From the NCBI RefSeq assembly GCF_021184025.1, contig NZ_CP036537.1, positions 1,426,001-1,490,000 on the forward strand: a stretch of DNA of 64,000 nucleotides, given 5' to 3'. Of this stretch, positions 1 through 7,321 are shown one piece after another; positions within the stretch are counted from its first letter, which is position 1, and every line of letters starts with the position of its first letter. Below the pieces are notes generated by a model that ran no database searches, was not told where the DNA came from, and saw only the letters and a program-made list of their open reading frames with translations. This DNA is from Rhodopseudomonas boonkerdii. GTDB lineage: Bacteria; Pseudomonadota; Alphaproteobacteria; Rhizobiales; Xanthobacteraceae. The translations under genes and the position numbers were made by a program.

Positions 1-1102
1 AACGCTGCCAGTCCCAATTCGCATTGCGCGATGTGAAGTTCGGCGCACTGTTCGGCCGGAACGAGGACAGCACCGCGCCGGCATCGTTGTTCGCCGCCGT
101 ACGTTTGCCCTCGCGCGCCAGGCCTTCCTTCAGGGCATGCACGATCAGCGCACGGACCAGGCCGGCGTTGCGGAAGCGCACCTCGGTCTTGGCGGGATGA
201 ACGTTGGCATCGACCTCCTGTGGGGCGAGCGTCACGAACAGTGCCAGCACCGGATGGCGATCGCGCGGCAGATAGTCGGAATAGGCCGCGCGCACGGCGC
301 CGACGATCAGCTTGTCGCGCACCGGGCGGCCATTGACGAACAGGTACTGGCCGAGTGCATTGGCCTTGGTGAGGGATGGCGAGGCGGCGAAACCTTCGAC
401 CGCGACCCCTTCGCGCTCGCTGCGCACCGCAATGGCACTGGCACGGAAATCCGCACCGAGAATGTCGCCGAGCCGTGTGAGCTGGCCGGGGGCGCCGGGC
501 AAGGCCGCAGCCCATGTGACTGGTGCGCGTTCCTCGCCGGACAGCGTGAAGGCGATATCCGGCCGCGCCATTGCGAGGCGGCGCACCACTTCGCGGATCG
601 CCTCGGCCTCGGTGCGGTCCGTTTTGAGAAATTTCAGCCGCGCCGGCGTGGCATAGAAGAGATCGCTGACCTCGATGCGCGTGCCGTGACCGAGTGCGGC
701 CGGCACGATCGACTCCTTCGAGCCGGCATCGACCGTGAGCGACCACGCATGCGGCTCGCTGGCATGGCGCGTGGTGATGCCGAGCCGTGCCACCGAGCCG
801 ATCGAGGGCAGGGCCTCGCCGCGAAAGCCGAGGGTGCGGATCTGCAGCAAATCCTCGTCGTCGAGCTTGGAGGTGGCGTGGCGCTCCACGGCGAGGCCGA
901 GATCGGCATGGGTCATGCCGTGCCCGTCATCGGTGATGGCAATCTTTCGCCGGCCGCCGCCGTCGGTAAAGATCTCGATCCGGCTGGCACCGGCATCGAT
1001 CGCGTTCTCGACCAGCTCCTTGACGACACTTGCCGGGCGCTCCACCACCTCGCCGGCGGCGATGCGGTTGACGATGGTTTCTGGCAACTGGCGAACGGGC
1101 AT
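1..1102 (-). CDS. mutL: DNA mismatch repair protein MutL, N-terminal part (truncated by window edge)
   Basis: MutL couples MutS mismatch recognition to strand incision. The reverse strand reads from ATG at 1102 (MPVRQLPETIVNRIAAGEVV) without a stop to the window edge, about 367 residues of a protein usually near 600. GHKL ATPase motifs are clear: KELVENAIDAGA at about 29-39 with the catalytic Glu and the Mg-binding Asn, DDGHGM at 58-63 and GFRGEAL at 92-98. A transducer domain with NPxK-like HPAKTEVRF follows. The C-terminal dimerisation domain lies outside the window. Family assignment is certain; completeness cannot be judged. Confidence 0.97.
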   Translation of the reverse strand, partial: MPVRQLPETIVNRIAAGEVVERPASVVKELVENAIDAGASRIEIFTDGGGRRKIAITDDGHGMTHADLGLAVERHATSKLDDEDLLQIRTLGFRGEALPSIGSVARLGITTRHASEPHAWSLTVDAGSKESIVPAALGHGTRIEVSDLFYATPARLKFLKTDRTEAEAIREVVRRLAMARPDIAFTLSGEERAPVTWAAALPGAPGQLTRLGDILGADFRASAIAVRSEREGVAVEGFAASPSLTKANALGQYLFVNGRPVRDKLIVGAVRAAYSDYLPRDRHPVLALFVTLAPQEVDANVHPAKTEVRFRNAGLVRALIVHALKEGLAREGKRTAANNDAGAVLSSFRPNSAPNFTSRNANWDWQR

Positions 1103-1223
1103 GGGTTTCCGCGCGTAGATGACGGGTCAGGGAGATGTAGGGAACTCAGGGCCTCATTCTAAGCCCCATGGGTCGCCCTGTCCCGTTTCGAACGGACCTG
1201 TCCCCGGCTTGATGCGCCGATTC

Positions 1224-1310
1224 GTAGGGCGGATGGGCCGAAGGCGTGATCCGCCGGCCGATTTCATGGCAGACTCCGCGACGGATGACGAAGCGCTCAT
1301 CCGCCCTACA
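1224..1310. repeat. Dispersed palindromic repeat, GTAGGGCGGAT family (copy 1)
   Basis: About 87 bp bounded by inverted ends GTAGGGCGGAT and ATCCGCCCTAC, with an internal GATCCGCCGGCCGA segment. Two related copies occur at 20428-20547 and 21732-21818. It lies between mutL and the stop of the VOC gene. Short, non-coding and palindromic: a REP/MITE-like element. Confidence 0.85.
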
Positions 1311-1312
1311 GT

Positions 1313-1708
1313 CTATGCGAATCGGCCGCCCTTCTGGATCACCTCGATCTTGTAGCCATCGGGATCGGTGGCGAAGAAGAAACGTGCCAACGGCTTGCCG
1401 CCGTGCTGCAACTCGCGCAGCGGGCCGGGCGTCAGCTTTTCCTGCTCGAAGCGCGCATGTTCCGCGGCGAGGTCGTCCACCATCACGGCAAGATGTCCAT
1501 AGCCGTCGCCGAGTGCATAGGGCTCGGCGCGGCCTTTGTTGACCGTCAGTTCAAGCTCGAAGGGCGAGGAGGGGTGGCGCAAATAAACAAGCGTGAAATC
1601 GTCGAAAGCCAGCCGTTCGGCGATTTCCAGGCCGAAGGCGCGCTTGTAGAAATCGAGCGAGCGGGCTTCGTCAAGTACGCGGATCATGGAATGAACGGGC
1701 TTAGCCAT
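1313..1708 (-). CDS. VOC-family protein, glyoxalase I-like
   Basis: 131 residues, the length of bacterial glyoxalase I (lactoylglutathione lyase), which converts the methylglyoxal-glutathione hemithioacetal to S-lactoylglutathione. Two beta-alpha-beta-beta-beta modules are visible. Candidate metal ligands match the E. coli GloA pattern: His6 (VHSMIRV), Glu53 (FELELTV), His72 (GYGHLAV) and Glu122 (GYKIEVI). The DPDGYKIE signature is intact. The gene follows arfB on the same strand with a 42-bp gap. The gloA function is likely but other VOC enzymes keep the same ligands, so the symbol is withheld. Confidence 0.85.
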   Translation of the reverse strand: MAKPVHSMIRVLDEARSLDFYKRAFGLEIAERLAFDDFTLVYLRHPSSPFELELTVNKGRAEPYALGDGYGHLAVMVDDLAAEHARFEQEKLTPGPLRELQHGGKPLARFFFATDPDGYKIEVIQKGGRFA

Positions 1709-1750
1709 GGGGTCCTTTCGAGGCGTTCTCTGCCGCCGTCATTGCGAGGA

Positions 1751-2167
1751 TCAGTCGGTAAAGCGACCGCTGCGGCCGGCCTTGACGTCGCTGCGGCGCT
1801 TCTTGCTGTCGAGGCGGCGCTTCTTCGAGCCGAGCGTCGGCCTGGTCGGCCGCCGTGGTGGCTCGCGATAGGCGGCCTCCTTCAGCAGCTCCACCAGACG
1901 ATCGATGCCGTCCTGCTTGTTGCGCTCCTGGGTGCGGAAACGTTGCGCGTGAATGACGATAACGCCATCCTTGGTCATGCGCTGTCCGGCCAGCGTCGTG
2001 AGGCGCAACACCATGTCCTCGGGCATCGCCAGCTTGCGAGTGTCGAAGCGCAGCTGCGCAGCGGTGGAGACCTTGTTGACATTCTGTCCGCCGGGGCCGG
2101 ACGAGCGGACATAGACGACCTCGATATCGTCTTCGTCGATGGCGATTGAGCGGGTGACCCGGAGCAT
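1751..2167 (-). CDS. arfB: Alternative ribosome-rescue factor ArfB (peptidyl-tRNA hydrolase)
   Basis: 138 residues. ArfB enters stalled ribosomes lacking an A-site codon and hydrolyses the peptidyl-tRNA. The GGQ catalytic loop is at residues 26-28 (SSGPGGQNVNKVST), and the long Lys/Arg-rich C-terminal tail (KKRRLDSKKRRSDVKAGR) that probes the empty mRNA channel is present. Start chosen at 2167 because GGAG lies 5 nt upstream; an in-frame ATG at 2197 would add ten unconserved residues. It follows panE by about 40 bp and precedes the VOC gene in the same direction. Confidence 0.93.
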   Translation of the reverse strand: MLRVTRSIAIDEDDIEVVYVRSSGPGGQNVNKVSTAAQLRFDTRKLAMPEDMVLRLTTLAGQRMTKDGVIVIHAQRFRTQERNKQDGIDRLVELLKEAAYREPPRRPTRPTLGSKKRRLDSKKRRSDVKAGRSGRFTD

Positions 2168-2206
2168 GATGTCTCCGTAGCACACCTTTGGGTGCAAAGG
2201 GCAGCT

Positions 2207-3112
2207 TCAGCGGCCCTGCCGCGATCCGGAACGTTCGACCAGCTTCACCATCACCTGCAAGGCATGATTGGTGGGCGTCGGGATCCGGTGTTCGATCCCC
2301 TTGCGAACGATGAAGCCGTTGAGGAAATCGATCTCGGACGGCTTGCCGCGGCCGAGGTCCTGCGATGTCGAGGACTGCTGATGCGGCATGGTGGCGGCGA
2401 GGCCGAGCGTCTTGTCGAGCAGATCGACGGGCAGCGTCACGCCGCAGGCGCGGGCCACCGCGAGGCACTCCTCGACGGCATTGGTGACGACAGCGGGGAC
2501 GCCCTCGACCTTGAACATCTCGCCATAGGCAATGCCTGCGACCGCCGACAGCGCATTATAGGCGCAGTTGTTGATGAGCTTCGACCATTGTACGGCATCG
2601 ATATCGTCGGCCATGGCGGTCGGCACGCCGGCATCGGACAGGAGTTTCGCCAGCGCCGCGCTTTGCCGCGCCATGCCGATAATGAGTTCGCCGCGGCCAT
2701 TGTGTTTGACATGGCCGGGCCCCGGCATCTCGGTGGCCACATAGACGGCGGCAGCGATCACCGGCTGGCTGAGAATCTTGCGCAGCCGTTCGGGATTATC
2801 GACGCCATTCTGCAGGCTCAGCACGATCGTATCAGGCTTGAGCATCGGCTTGAGCGATCTCGCCGTGTCGTCCGTATCGCCCGACTTCACCGCAAACAGC
2901 ACGAGATCAGGCGGCGTCAGTGCCGCGATCTCGGCCACGGCCTTCGCCGGAATGAATCCGGTGAAGGACGCGCTCTCGAAATGCAGCCCCCGCGCGTTGA
3001 TGGCCTCCACGTGGGCCGGACGCCCCACCAGCGTGACGTCATGGCCGGCGCGCAGCAGCATCGCGCCGTAATAGCACCCGACCGCGCCCGCGCCGACGAC
3101 GGCGATCCGCAT
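2207..3112 (-). CDS. panE: 2-dehydropantoate 2-reductase
   Basis: 301 residues; NADPH-dependent reduction of ketopantoate to pantoate in pantothenate/CoA synthesis. N-terminal Rossmann motif GAGAVGCYYGAML at about 7-19, the ketopantoate-reductase core LFAVKSGDTDD, a conserved SLQNGVDN and a C-terminal helical domain with WSKLINNCAYNALSAV carrying the substrate-binding Lys and Asn residues. The ATG overlaps the stop of the upstream M16 gene by one base (TGATG), implying translational coupling. PanE/ApbA paralogues of other substrate specificity exist, so pantoate is the probable, not proven, product. Confidence 0.88.
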   Translation of the reverse strand: MRIAVVGAGAVGCYYGAMLLRAGHDVTLVGRPAHVEAINARGLHFESASFTGFIPAKAVAEIAALTPPDLVLFAVKSGDTDDTARSLKPMLKPDTIVLSLQNGVDNPERLRKILSQPVIAAAVYVATEMPGPGHVKHNGRGELIIGMARQSAALAKLLSDAGVPTAMADDIDAVQWSKLINNCAYNALSAVAGIAYGEMFKVEGVPAVVTNAVEECLAVARACGVTLPVDLLDKTLGLAATMPHQQSSTSQDLGRGKPSEIDFLNGFIVRKGIEHRIPTPTNHALQVMVKLVERSGSRQGR

Positions 3113-4479
3113 CAGTTCGCCTTCGGCGCTGGTGCCACGGGCTGGGCCGCTGCCTGCGGCGCGCGGCCGACCACGACGCTCAAGAGACCGTCCGCCCAGA
3201 GCCGCCTGGCAGCCGCCTTGGCCTGGTCCAGCGTCACCGCGTCGATGATGGCGCTGCGCTTCTCGATGTAATCGATCGGCATCTTGTCGAGCTGGTACTG
3301 CAGCAGCGCGCCTGCCAGCTTCGACGAGGTGTCGAGCGCCAGCATCTGCGAGCCGTTGAGATAGGACTTGGCCTCGTCCAGTTCCTTCTGGGTCGGACCT
3401 TGCTCGGCCAGCCGCTTCACTTCGCTGGTCACGGTATCGGTTGTCTCGGTGGCGCGGTCGGCGCGGGTCGCAGTGCTGCCGATCCACAGGCCGGAGCGCT
3501 GCATCCAGATAAGCTGGCTCGATACGCCATAAGCGAGACCGCGTTTCTCACGGACTTCGTGATAGAGACGCGATGACAAGGTACCGCCACCAAGGATGTG
3601 GTTGACGATATAGGCGGCCATGAAGTTCGGATCGTCACGCTTGAGGCCGGGGGCGCCGAAAGTGATCACGGTCTGCGGCACGTCCAGCGTCACGAACTCT
3701 TTCTTCGGCGGCTTGGTGACGGCGATCTCCGGCACCGGCACGAGGTCAGCTTTGGCGGGCAGGGCACCGAAGGTCTTGTCCAGCAGTTGGGCGAGCGAGT
3801 CCGGATCGATGTCACCGACCACGGCGATCTTCAGCGTGTCCTTGGCGACGATGCGGTTCTTGTAAGCCTTGATGTCATCGACGGTGATCTTCGGCACATC
3901 GGTCAAGCTGCCATTGGAAGGCCTGCTGTAAGGATGATCGCCGAACGCCGCCTCGAGGAATTTGCGCGTTGCGAGCGAATTCGGATTGGTGCTCTCGCGG
4001 CGCAGGCCGGATAGGATCTGCGCGCGGATACGCTCGACATCCGGCGTGTCGAAACGCGGCGAAGTGACAGCAAGGCGGGCAAGGTCGAAGGCCTCATCAC
4101 GATGATCCTTCAGCATACGGAGCGAGCCGCGCAGATAGTCGCGCTGGGCCGTGAAGCTGAGTTCGATGGCGCGGCGTTCCATCCGTTCGCGGAAAGCGGC
4201 GGAATCGAGATCGGCCGCGCCTTCATCCATCAGGCTGGCTACCATATTGGCGGTGCCGGATTTGTCCTTTGGGTCCTGTGCAGCGCCGCCGTTGAATGCG
4301 TATTCCATCGCGATCACGGGGACTGTGGCGTCCTGTACGAACCAGGCCTCGAGGCCGCCGGGTGTGACGAGGCGTTGTACCTTGGCGGCTGCGAAAGACG
4401 GCGTTGCCATCAGCGTCGCAAGCGAGACGGCCGTAGCGATGGCAACGCCGAGACGGCGCGGGTTGAAGATCATGCTCAC
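3112..4479 (-). CDS. M16-family peptidase-like protein, non-catalytic partner
   Basis: 455 residues with a signal peptide (cleavage near PSFA-A), so periplasmic. M16 fold, but the zinc motif HxxEH is absent: the corresponding stretch reads TANMVASLMDEG. The C-terminal substrate-closing R/Y element SSRLYHEVREKRGLAYG is retained. Such partners form heterodimers with an HxxEH subunit, encoded immediately upstream here. The GTG start at 4479 overlaps the upstream stop (GTGA) and has GGAG 8 nt upstream; ATG at 4473 is an alternative. Substrate unknown. Confidence 0.9.
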   Translation of the reverse strand: MSMIFNPRRLGVAIATAVSLATLMATPSFAAAKVQRLVTPGGLEAWFVQDATVPVIAMEYAFNGGAAQDPKDKSGTANMVASLMDEGAADLDSAAFRERMERRAIELSFTAQRDYLRGSLRMLKDHRDEAFDLARLAVTSPRFDTPDVERIRAQILSGLRRESTNPNSLATRKFLEAAFGDHPYSRPSNGSLTDVPKITVDDIKAYKNRIVAKDTLKIAVVGDIDPDSLAQLLDKTFGALPAKADLVPVPEIAVTKPPKKEFVTLDVPQTVITFGAPGLKRDDPNFMAAYIVNHILGGGTLSSRLYHEVREKRGLAYGVSSQLIWMQRSGLWIGSTATRADRATETTDTVTSEVKRLAEQGPTQKELDEAKSYLNGSQMLALDTSSKLAGALLQYQLDKMPIDYIEKRSAIIDAVTLDQAKAAARRLWADGLLSVVVGRAPQAAAQPVAPAPKAN

Positions 4480-5864
4480 GACCGCTTCTCCTCACGCTTT
4501 GCCGTGGTGTCCTTGATGAGATAACCGGTGACCGAGCGCTTCTTGTCGAGCCAGGTCTGTGCGGCGGCGCGAACCTGCTCGGCTGTCACGGCCTTGATGC
4601 GATCCGGCCAGCTGCGAATGTCTTCGACGCTGAGGCCGGTGGTGAGGGCGGCGCCGTACCAGCGCGCAAGCGATGCCTGATTGTCTTGCGCATAAACGGC
4701 TTCGGCGACGAGCTGCGTCTTCACGCGTTCGAGATCCGCAGCGGACACCGGATTGGCCGCGAGGTCGGCGATCACGGCATCGATGGTCTGTTCGACCTCG
4801 GCGAATGCCGTACCCGGTTTCGGCGAGGCCGAGATCATGAATTGGCTGCTGTCGAGCGCGGTGCCCTGATAGCTCGCGCCCGCATTGACCGCGAGTTGCT
4901 TGTCGATGACGAGGGCGCGGTAGAGATAGGAGTTGGGGCCGCCGCCGATCAGTTGCGCCAGCACGTCCAGCGCCGGGCTTTCGCCGGCCGCAGCCGTCGT
5001 GGCCGATGGCACCAGATAGTAGCGGCGCAGATTGCTCTGCTCGACGCGGGGATCCGCCAGCGTCACTGTGCGCGGTGCGGCCGGCGTCGGCTCCTGCGGG
5101 CGGATGCGATGCTCGGGGATCGCCGGTTGTGCCGGAATCACGCCGTAGGTGCGTTCGACCATCGGGCGGATGTCCTGGGGATCGACATCGCCGGCAATGA
5201 TCAGCGTGGCGTTGTTCGGAGCATAGAAGCGCTTGTAGAAGGCGAGGGCGTCCTCGCGGTCAAGCTTCTCAATCTCCTGATGCCAGCCAATGATCGGGCG
5301 GCCATAGGGATGGTTGAGATAGAGCGCTGCCATGATCTGCTCGGTCAGCCGCGCTTCCGGGCTATTGGCGACGCGCATATTATATTCTTCGAGCACGACG
5401 TCGCGCTCGGGCAGCACGTTCTCGTCCTTCAGCACGAGGCCGGTCATGCGGTCGGCCTCGAATTCCATCATCTGGCCCAGCCTGTCCTTGGTGACGCGCT
5501 GGTAGTAGCCGGTGTAGTCGGTGGAGGTGAACGCATTCTCCTCGCCGCCGATGCGCTGTACGGTCTGGGAGAACTGGCCGGCCGGATGTTTCGCCGTGCC
5601 CTTGAACATCAGGTGTTCGAGGAAATGCGCGAGGCCGGATTTGCCGGGCGTCTCGTCGGCGGAGCCGACCTTGTACCAGATCATCTGCGTCACCACCGGC
5701 GTGCGGTGATCCTCGATGACGACGACCTGCATGCCGTTGTTGAGCTTGAACGTGGTCGGCGGCTTTGGGCTGTCGGTTTGGGCCCGCGCGACGGAAGTGC
5801 TGGTGGCGAAGAGCAGTGCGGCGACGGCAGCATAACGCGCGGCACGGACGAGTTTGGTTGTCAT
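4476..5864 (-). CDS. M16-family zinc metallopeptidase, catalytic subunit
   Basis: 462 residues with a signal peptide ending ARA-QTDS. The inverted zincin motif H80-F-L-E83-H84 is present (AHFLEHLMFKGT), with the downstream Glu region VVLEEYNMR. Length and order match the pitrilysin/processing-peptidase-like pairs of Alphaproteobacteria. It is translationally coupled by a 4-bp overlap to a partner lacking the zinc site, so the active enzyme is probably a periplasmic heterodimer that degrades peptides. The biological substrate cannot be read from the sequence. Confidence 0.93.
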   Translation of the reverse strand: MTTKLVRAARYAAVAALLFATSTSVARAQTDSPKPPTTFKLNNGMQVVVIEDHRTPVVTQMIWYKVGSADETPGKSGLAHFLEHLMFKGTAKHPAGQFSQTVQRIGGEENAFTSTDYTGYYQRVTKDRLGQMMEFEADRMTGLVLKDENVLPERDVVLEEYNMRVANSPEARLTEQIMAALYLNHPYGRPIIGWHQEIEKLDREDALAFYKRFYAPNNATLIIAGDVDPQDIRPMVERTYGVIPAQPAIPEHRIRPQEPTPAAPRTVTLADPRVEQSNLRRYYLVPSATTAAAGESPALDVLAQLIGGGPNSYLYRALVIDKQLAVNAGASYQGTALDSSQFMISASPKPGTAFAEVEQTIDAVIADLAANPVSAADLERVKTQLVAEAVYAQDNQASLARWYGAALTTGLSVEDIRSWPDRIKAVTAEQVRAAAQTWLDKKRSVTGYLIKDTTAKREEKRS

Positions 5865-6018
5865 GACAGAACTGGCTGCTCCTCGGCGCAGGCGAGCGAT
5901 CGCACCGGTTGCGCGGGTGCGCCGGTCGATGGCATCGAGATGATCCTCGAGAAATGGCGGCGCACGGTGTGCGCCGCAAGCAGTGACGGCTGCGACAAAG
6001 GCAACCGCGGCGCCGCGA

Positions 6019-6735
6019 TCAATACTTACCCGTCATCGGGTTGATGAAGTATTCGTTGCGCATGACGTCCTTCGGGCCGGTGCCATAGGCATAGGCGCCC
6101 GACGGCGTTTGATAGCCGGCCGGTGGCTGCGTCAGCGAATCGCGAGTCGGTTCGCCCTTGAACTCGGCCGTTTCGCCCTTGTTGCCGCCGAACATGTTCT
6201 TGAACATGCCGCTGGAGACGCCGAGCTGGCTCGGGCTCAGCACGATGTTCTTGTTGGGGTCGCCGGGATGAGAGTGATCGACGTTAGATGACGAGACCCT
6301 GCCGCGCTTCGGCGCCATTTCGGACGGCGTCAGCGTGCGCGAAGCTTCGAGAACTTCCTCGGGACGGCCGGTCTTGGCGGCAGCGGCGGCCTCGCGGCGG
6401 CGCTGCACGTCCGGATCCTTCGGCCAGTTGGCGACATTGGCGGTGTTGCTCGCGGCGGCCGGGGTTGGCAGGTCGAGGCGCGGCGGCACCACCAGCGGCG
6501 AGCGCTCGCGATAGTCGATGCCGGAATTTTCCATATTGGTGCCGCCAAGACCGGTCATCAGCGACTTGATGGCTTTCTGCTCGAACGACAGGTTGTCATC
6601 GTCGTCGTCAGCGGCATGAGCCACCGTCACGGACATCGCAAGGCCGAGGCTGAGCGCCACCGTCGCCAGTCGCAGGGAGCGCTTCAGAGCGCCCGATGAA
6701 AGGTGCAGAGGCCAACCGGTCTCGGTCTCGCGCAT
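6019..6735 (-). CDS. Conserved exported protein of unknown function
   Basis: 238 residues from ATG 6735 (AGGA 8 nt upstream); an ATG at 6744 is possible. The N-terminal hydrophobic segment SLRLATVALSLGLAMSV ending AHA-ADDDDD is a signal peptide, followed by an acidic patch. The mature part is Pro/Ala-rich and low complexity, with SPLVVPPRLDLPTP reminiscent of the short lipoprotein-like DUF3035/BamF group; this similarity is only suggestive. The C-terminus ends NPMTGKY. It lies between lspA and the M16 pair on the same strand, so likely cell-envelope associated. Confidence 0.8.
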   Translation of the reverse strand: MRETETGWPLHLSSGALKRSLRLATVALSLGLAMSVTVAHAADDDDDNLSFEQKAIKSLMTGLGGTNMENSGIDYRERSPLVVPPRLDLPTPAAASNTANVANWPKDPDVQRRREAAAAAKTGRPEEVLEASRTLTPSEMAPKRGRVSSSNVDHSHPGDPNKNIVLSPSQLGVSSGMFKNMFGGNKGETAEFKGEPTRDSLTQPPAGYQTPSGAYAYGTGPKDVMRNEYFINPMTGKY

Positions 6736-6823
6736 CGTGTTCATCCTGTTCAAATCTCTGGCGGATCGCCGAAACCGGCGCAGTTCCACCCGCATCGCCC
6801 GTGGCCTCGCATATCGGCTGGGA

Positions 6824-7321
6824 TCAGGGCGCTTTTACGGCGGGTGCTCCGAAGAAGGAGTCATACAGCAGAGCCGCCACACCGGCAACGATGGCGACAT
6901 CCGCAAGGTTAAACACGTACCAGTTGTAGGTTTTTCCCCCGATTTCAGCGTGCAGCAGCGCGAAATCGACAACCGCACCATAGGCGAAGCGGTCGATGGC
7001 GTTGCCGATCGCGCCACCGACGATCAGCCCGAGTGCAATTGTCGCAACGCGCGTATGGGCCCGGACCATCCAGACGGTGAGGGCGATCACCGCCACGATC
7101 TTGAAACCGAGCAGGAGGATCTGGCCTGTCGGCCCGGAATCCGAGAACATGCCGTAGCTGATGCCGGTGTTCCAGGCGAGGATCAGGTCGAAGAAGGGCA
7201 GCACCTTCACCAATCCCCGCCGGCCGAGATCGAAGCTGTGGAGCAGCCACAGCTTGGTCGCCTGATCGAGGATCAGGGTGGTCGCGGCAACGATCAGGCC
7301 GGTGCGGGCGGCTGGGCTCAC
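6824..7321 (-). CDS. lspA: Lipoprotein signal peptidase (signal peptidase II)
   Basis: 165 residues, inner membrane, four predicted transmembrane segments. It removes the signal peptide from diacylglyceryl-prolipoproteins made by Lgt (encoded at 44243-45088). The aspartyl protease dyad is Asp110 (GNAIDRF) and Asp141 (FNLADVAI); the conserved N-terminal LDQATKLW and the WNTG element are present. GTG at 7321 overlaps the ileS stop in a GTGA junction and is preferred over an ATG at 7345 lying deeper inside ileS. Confidence 0.95.
   Translation of the reverse strand: MSPAARTGLIVAATTLILDQATKLWLLHSFDLGRRGLVKVLPFFDLILAWNTGISYGMFSDSGPTGQILLLGFKIVAVIALTVWMVRAHTRVATIALGLIVGGAIGNAIDRFAYGAVVDFALLHAEIGGKTYNWYVFNLADVAIVAGVAALLYDSFFGAPAVKAP

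Noticed and set aside
4686..6044. 452-codon plus-strand frame opposite the M16 gene
   Set aside because: Antisense of a gene with intact zinc motif and signal peptide.
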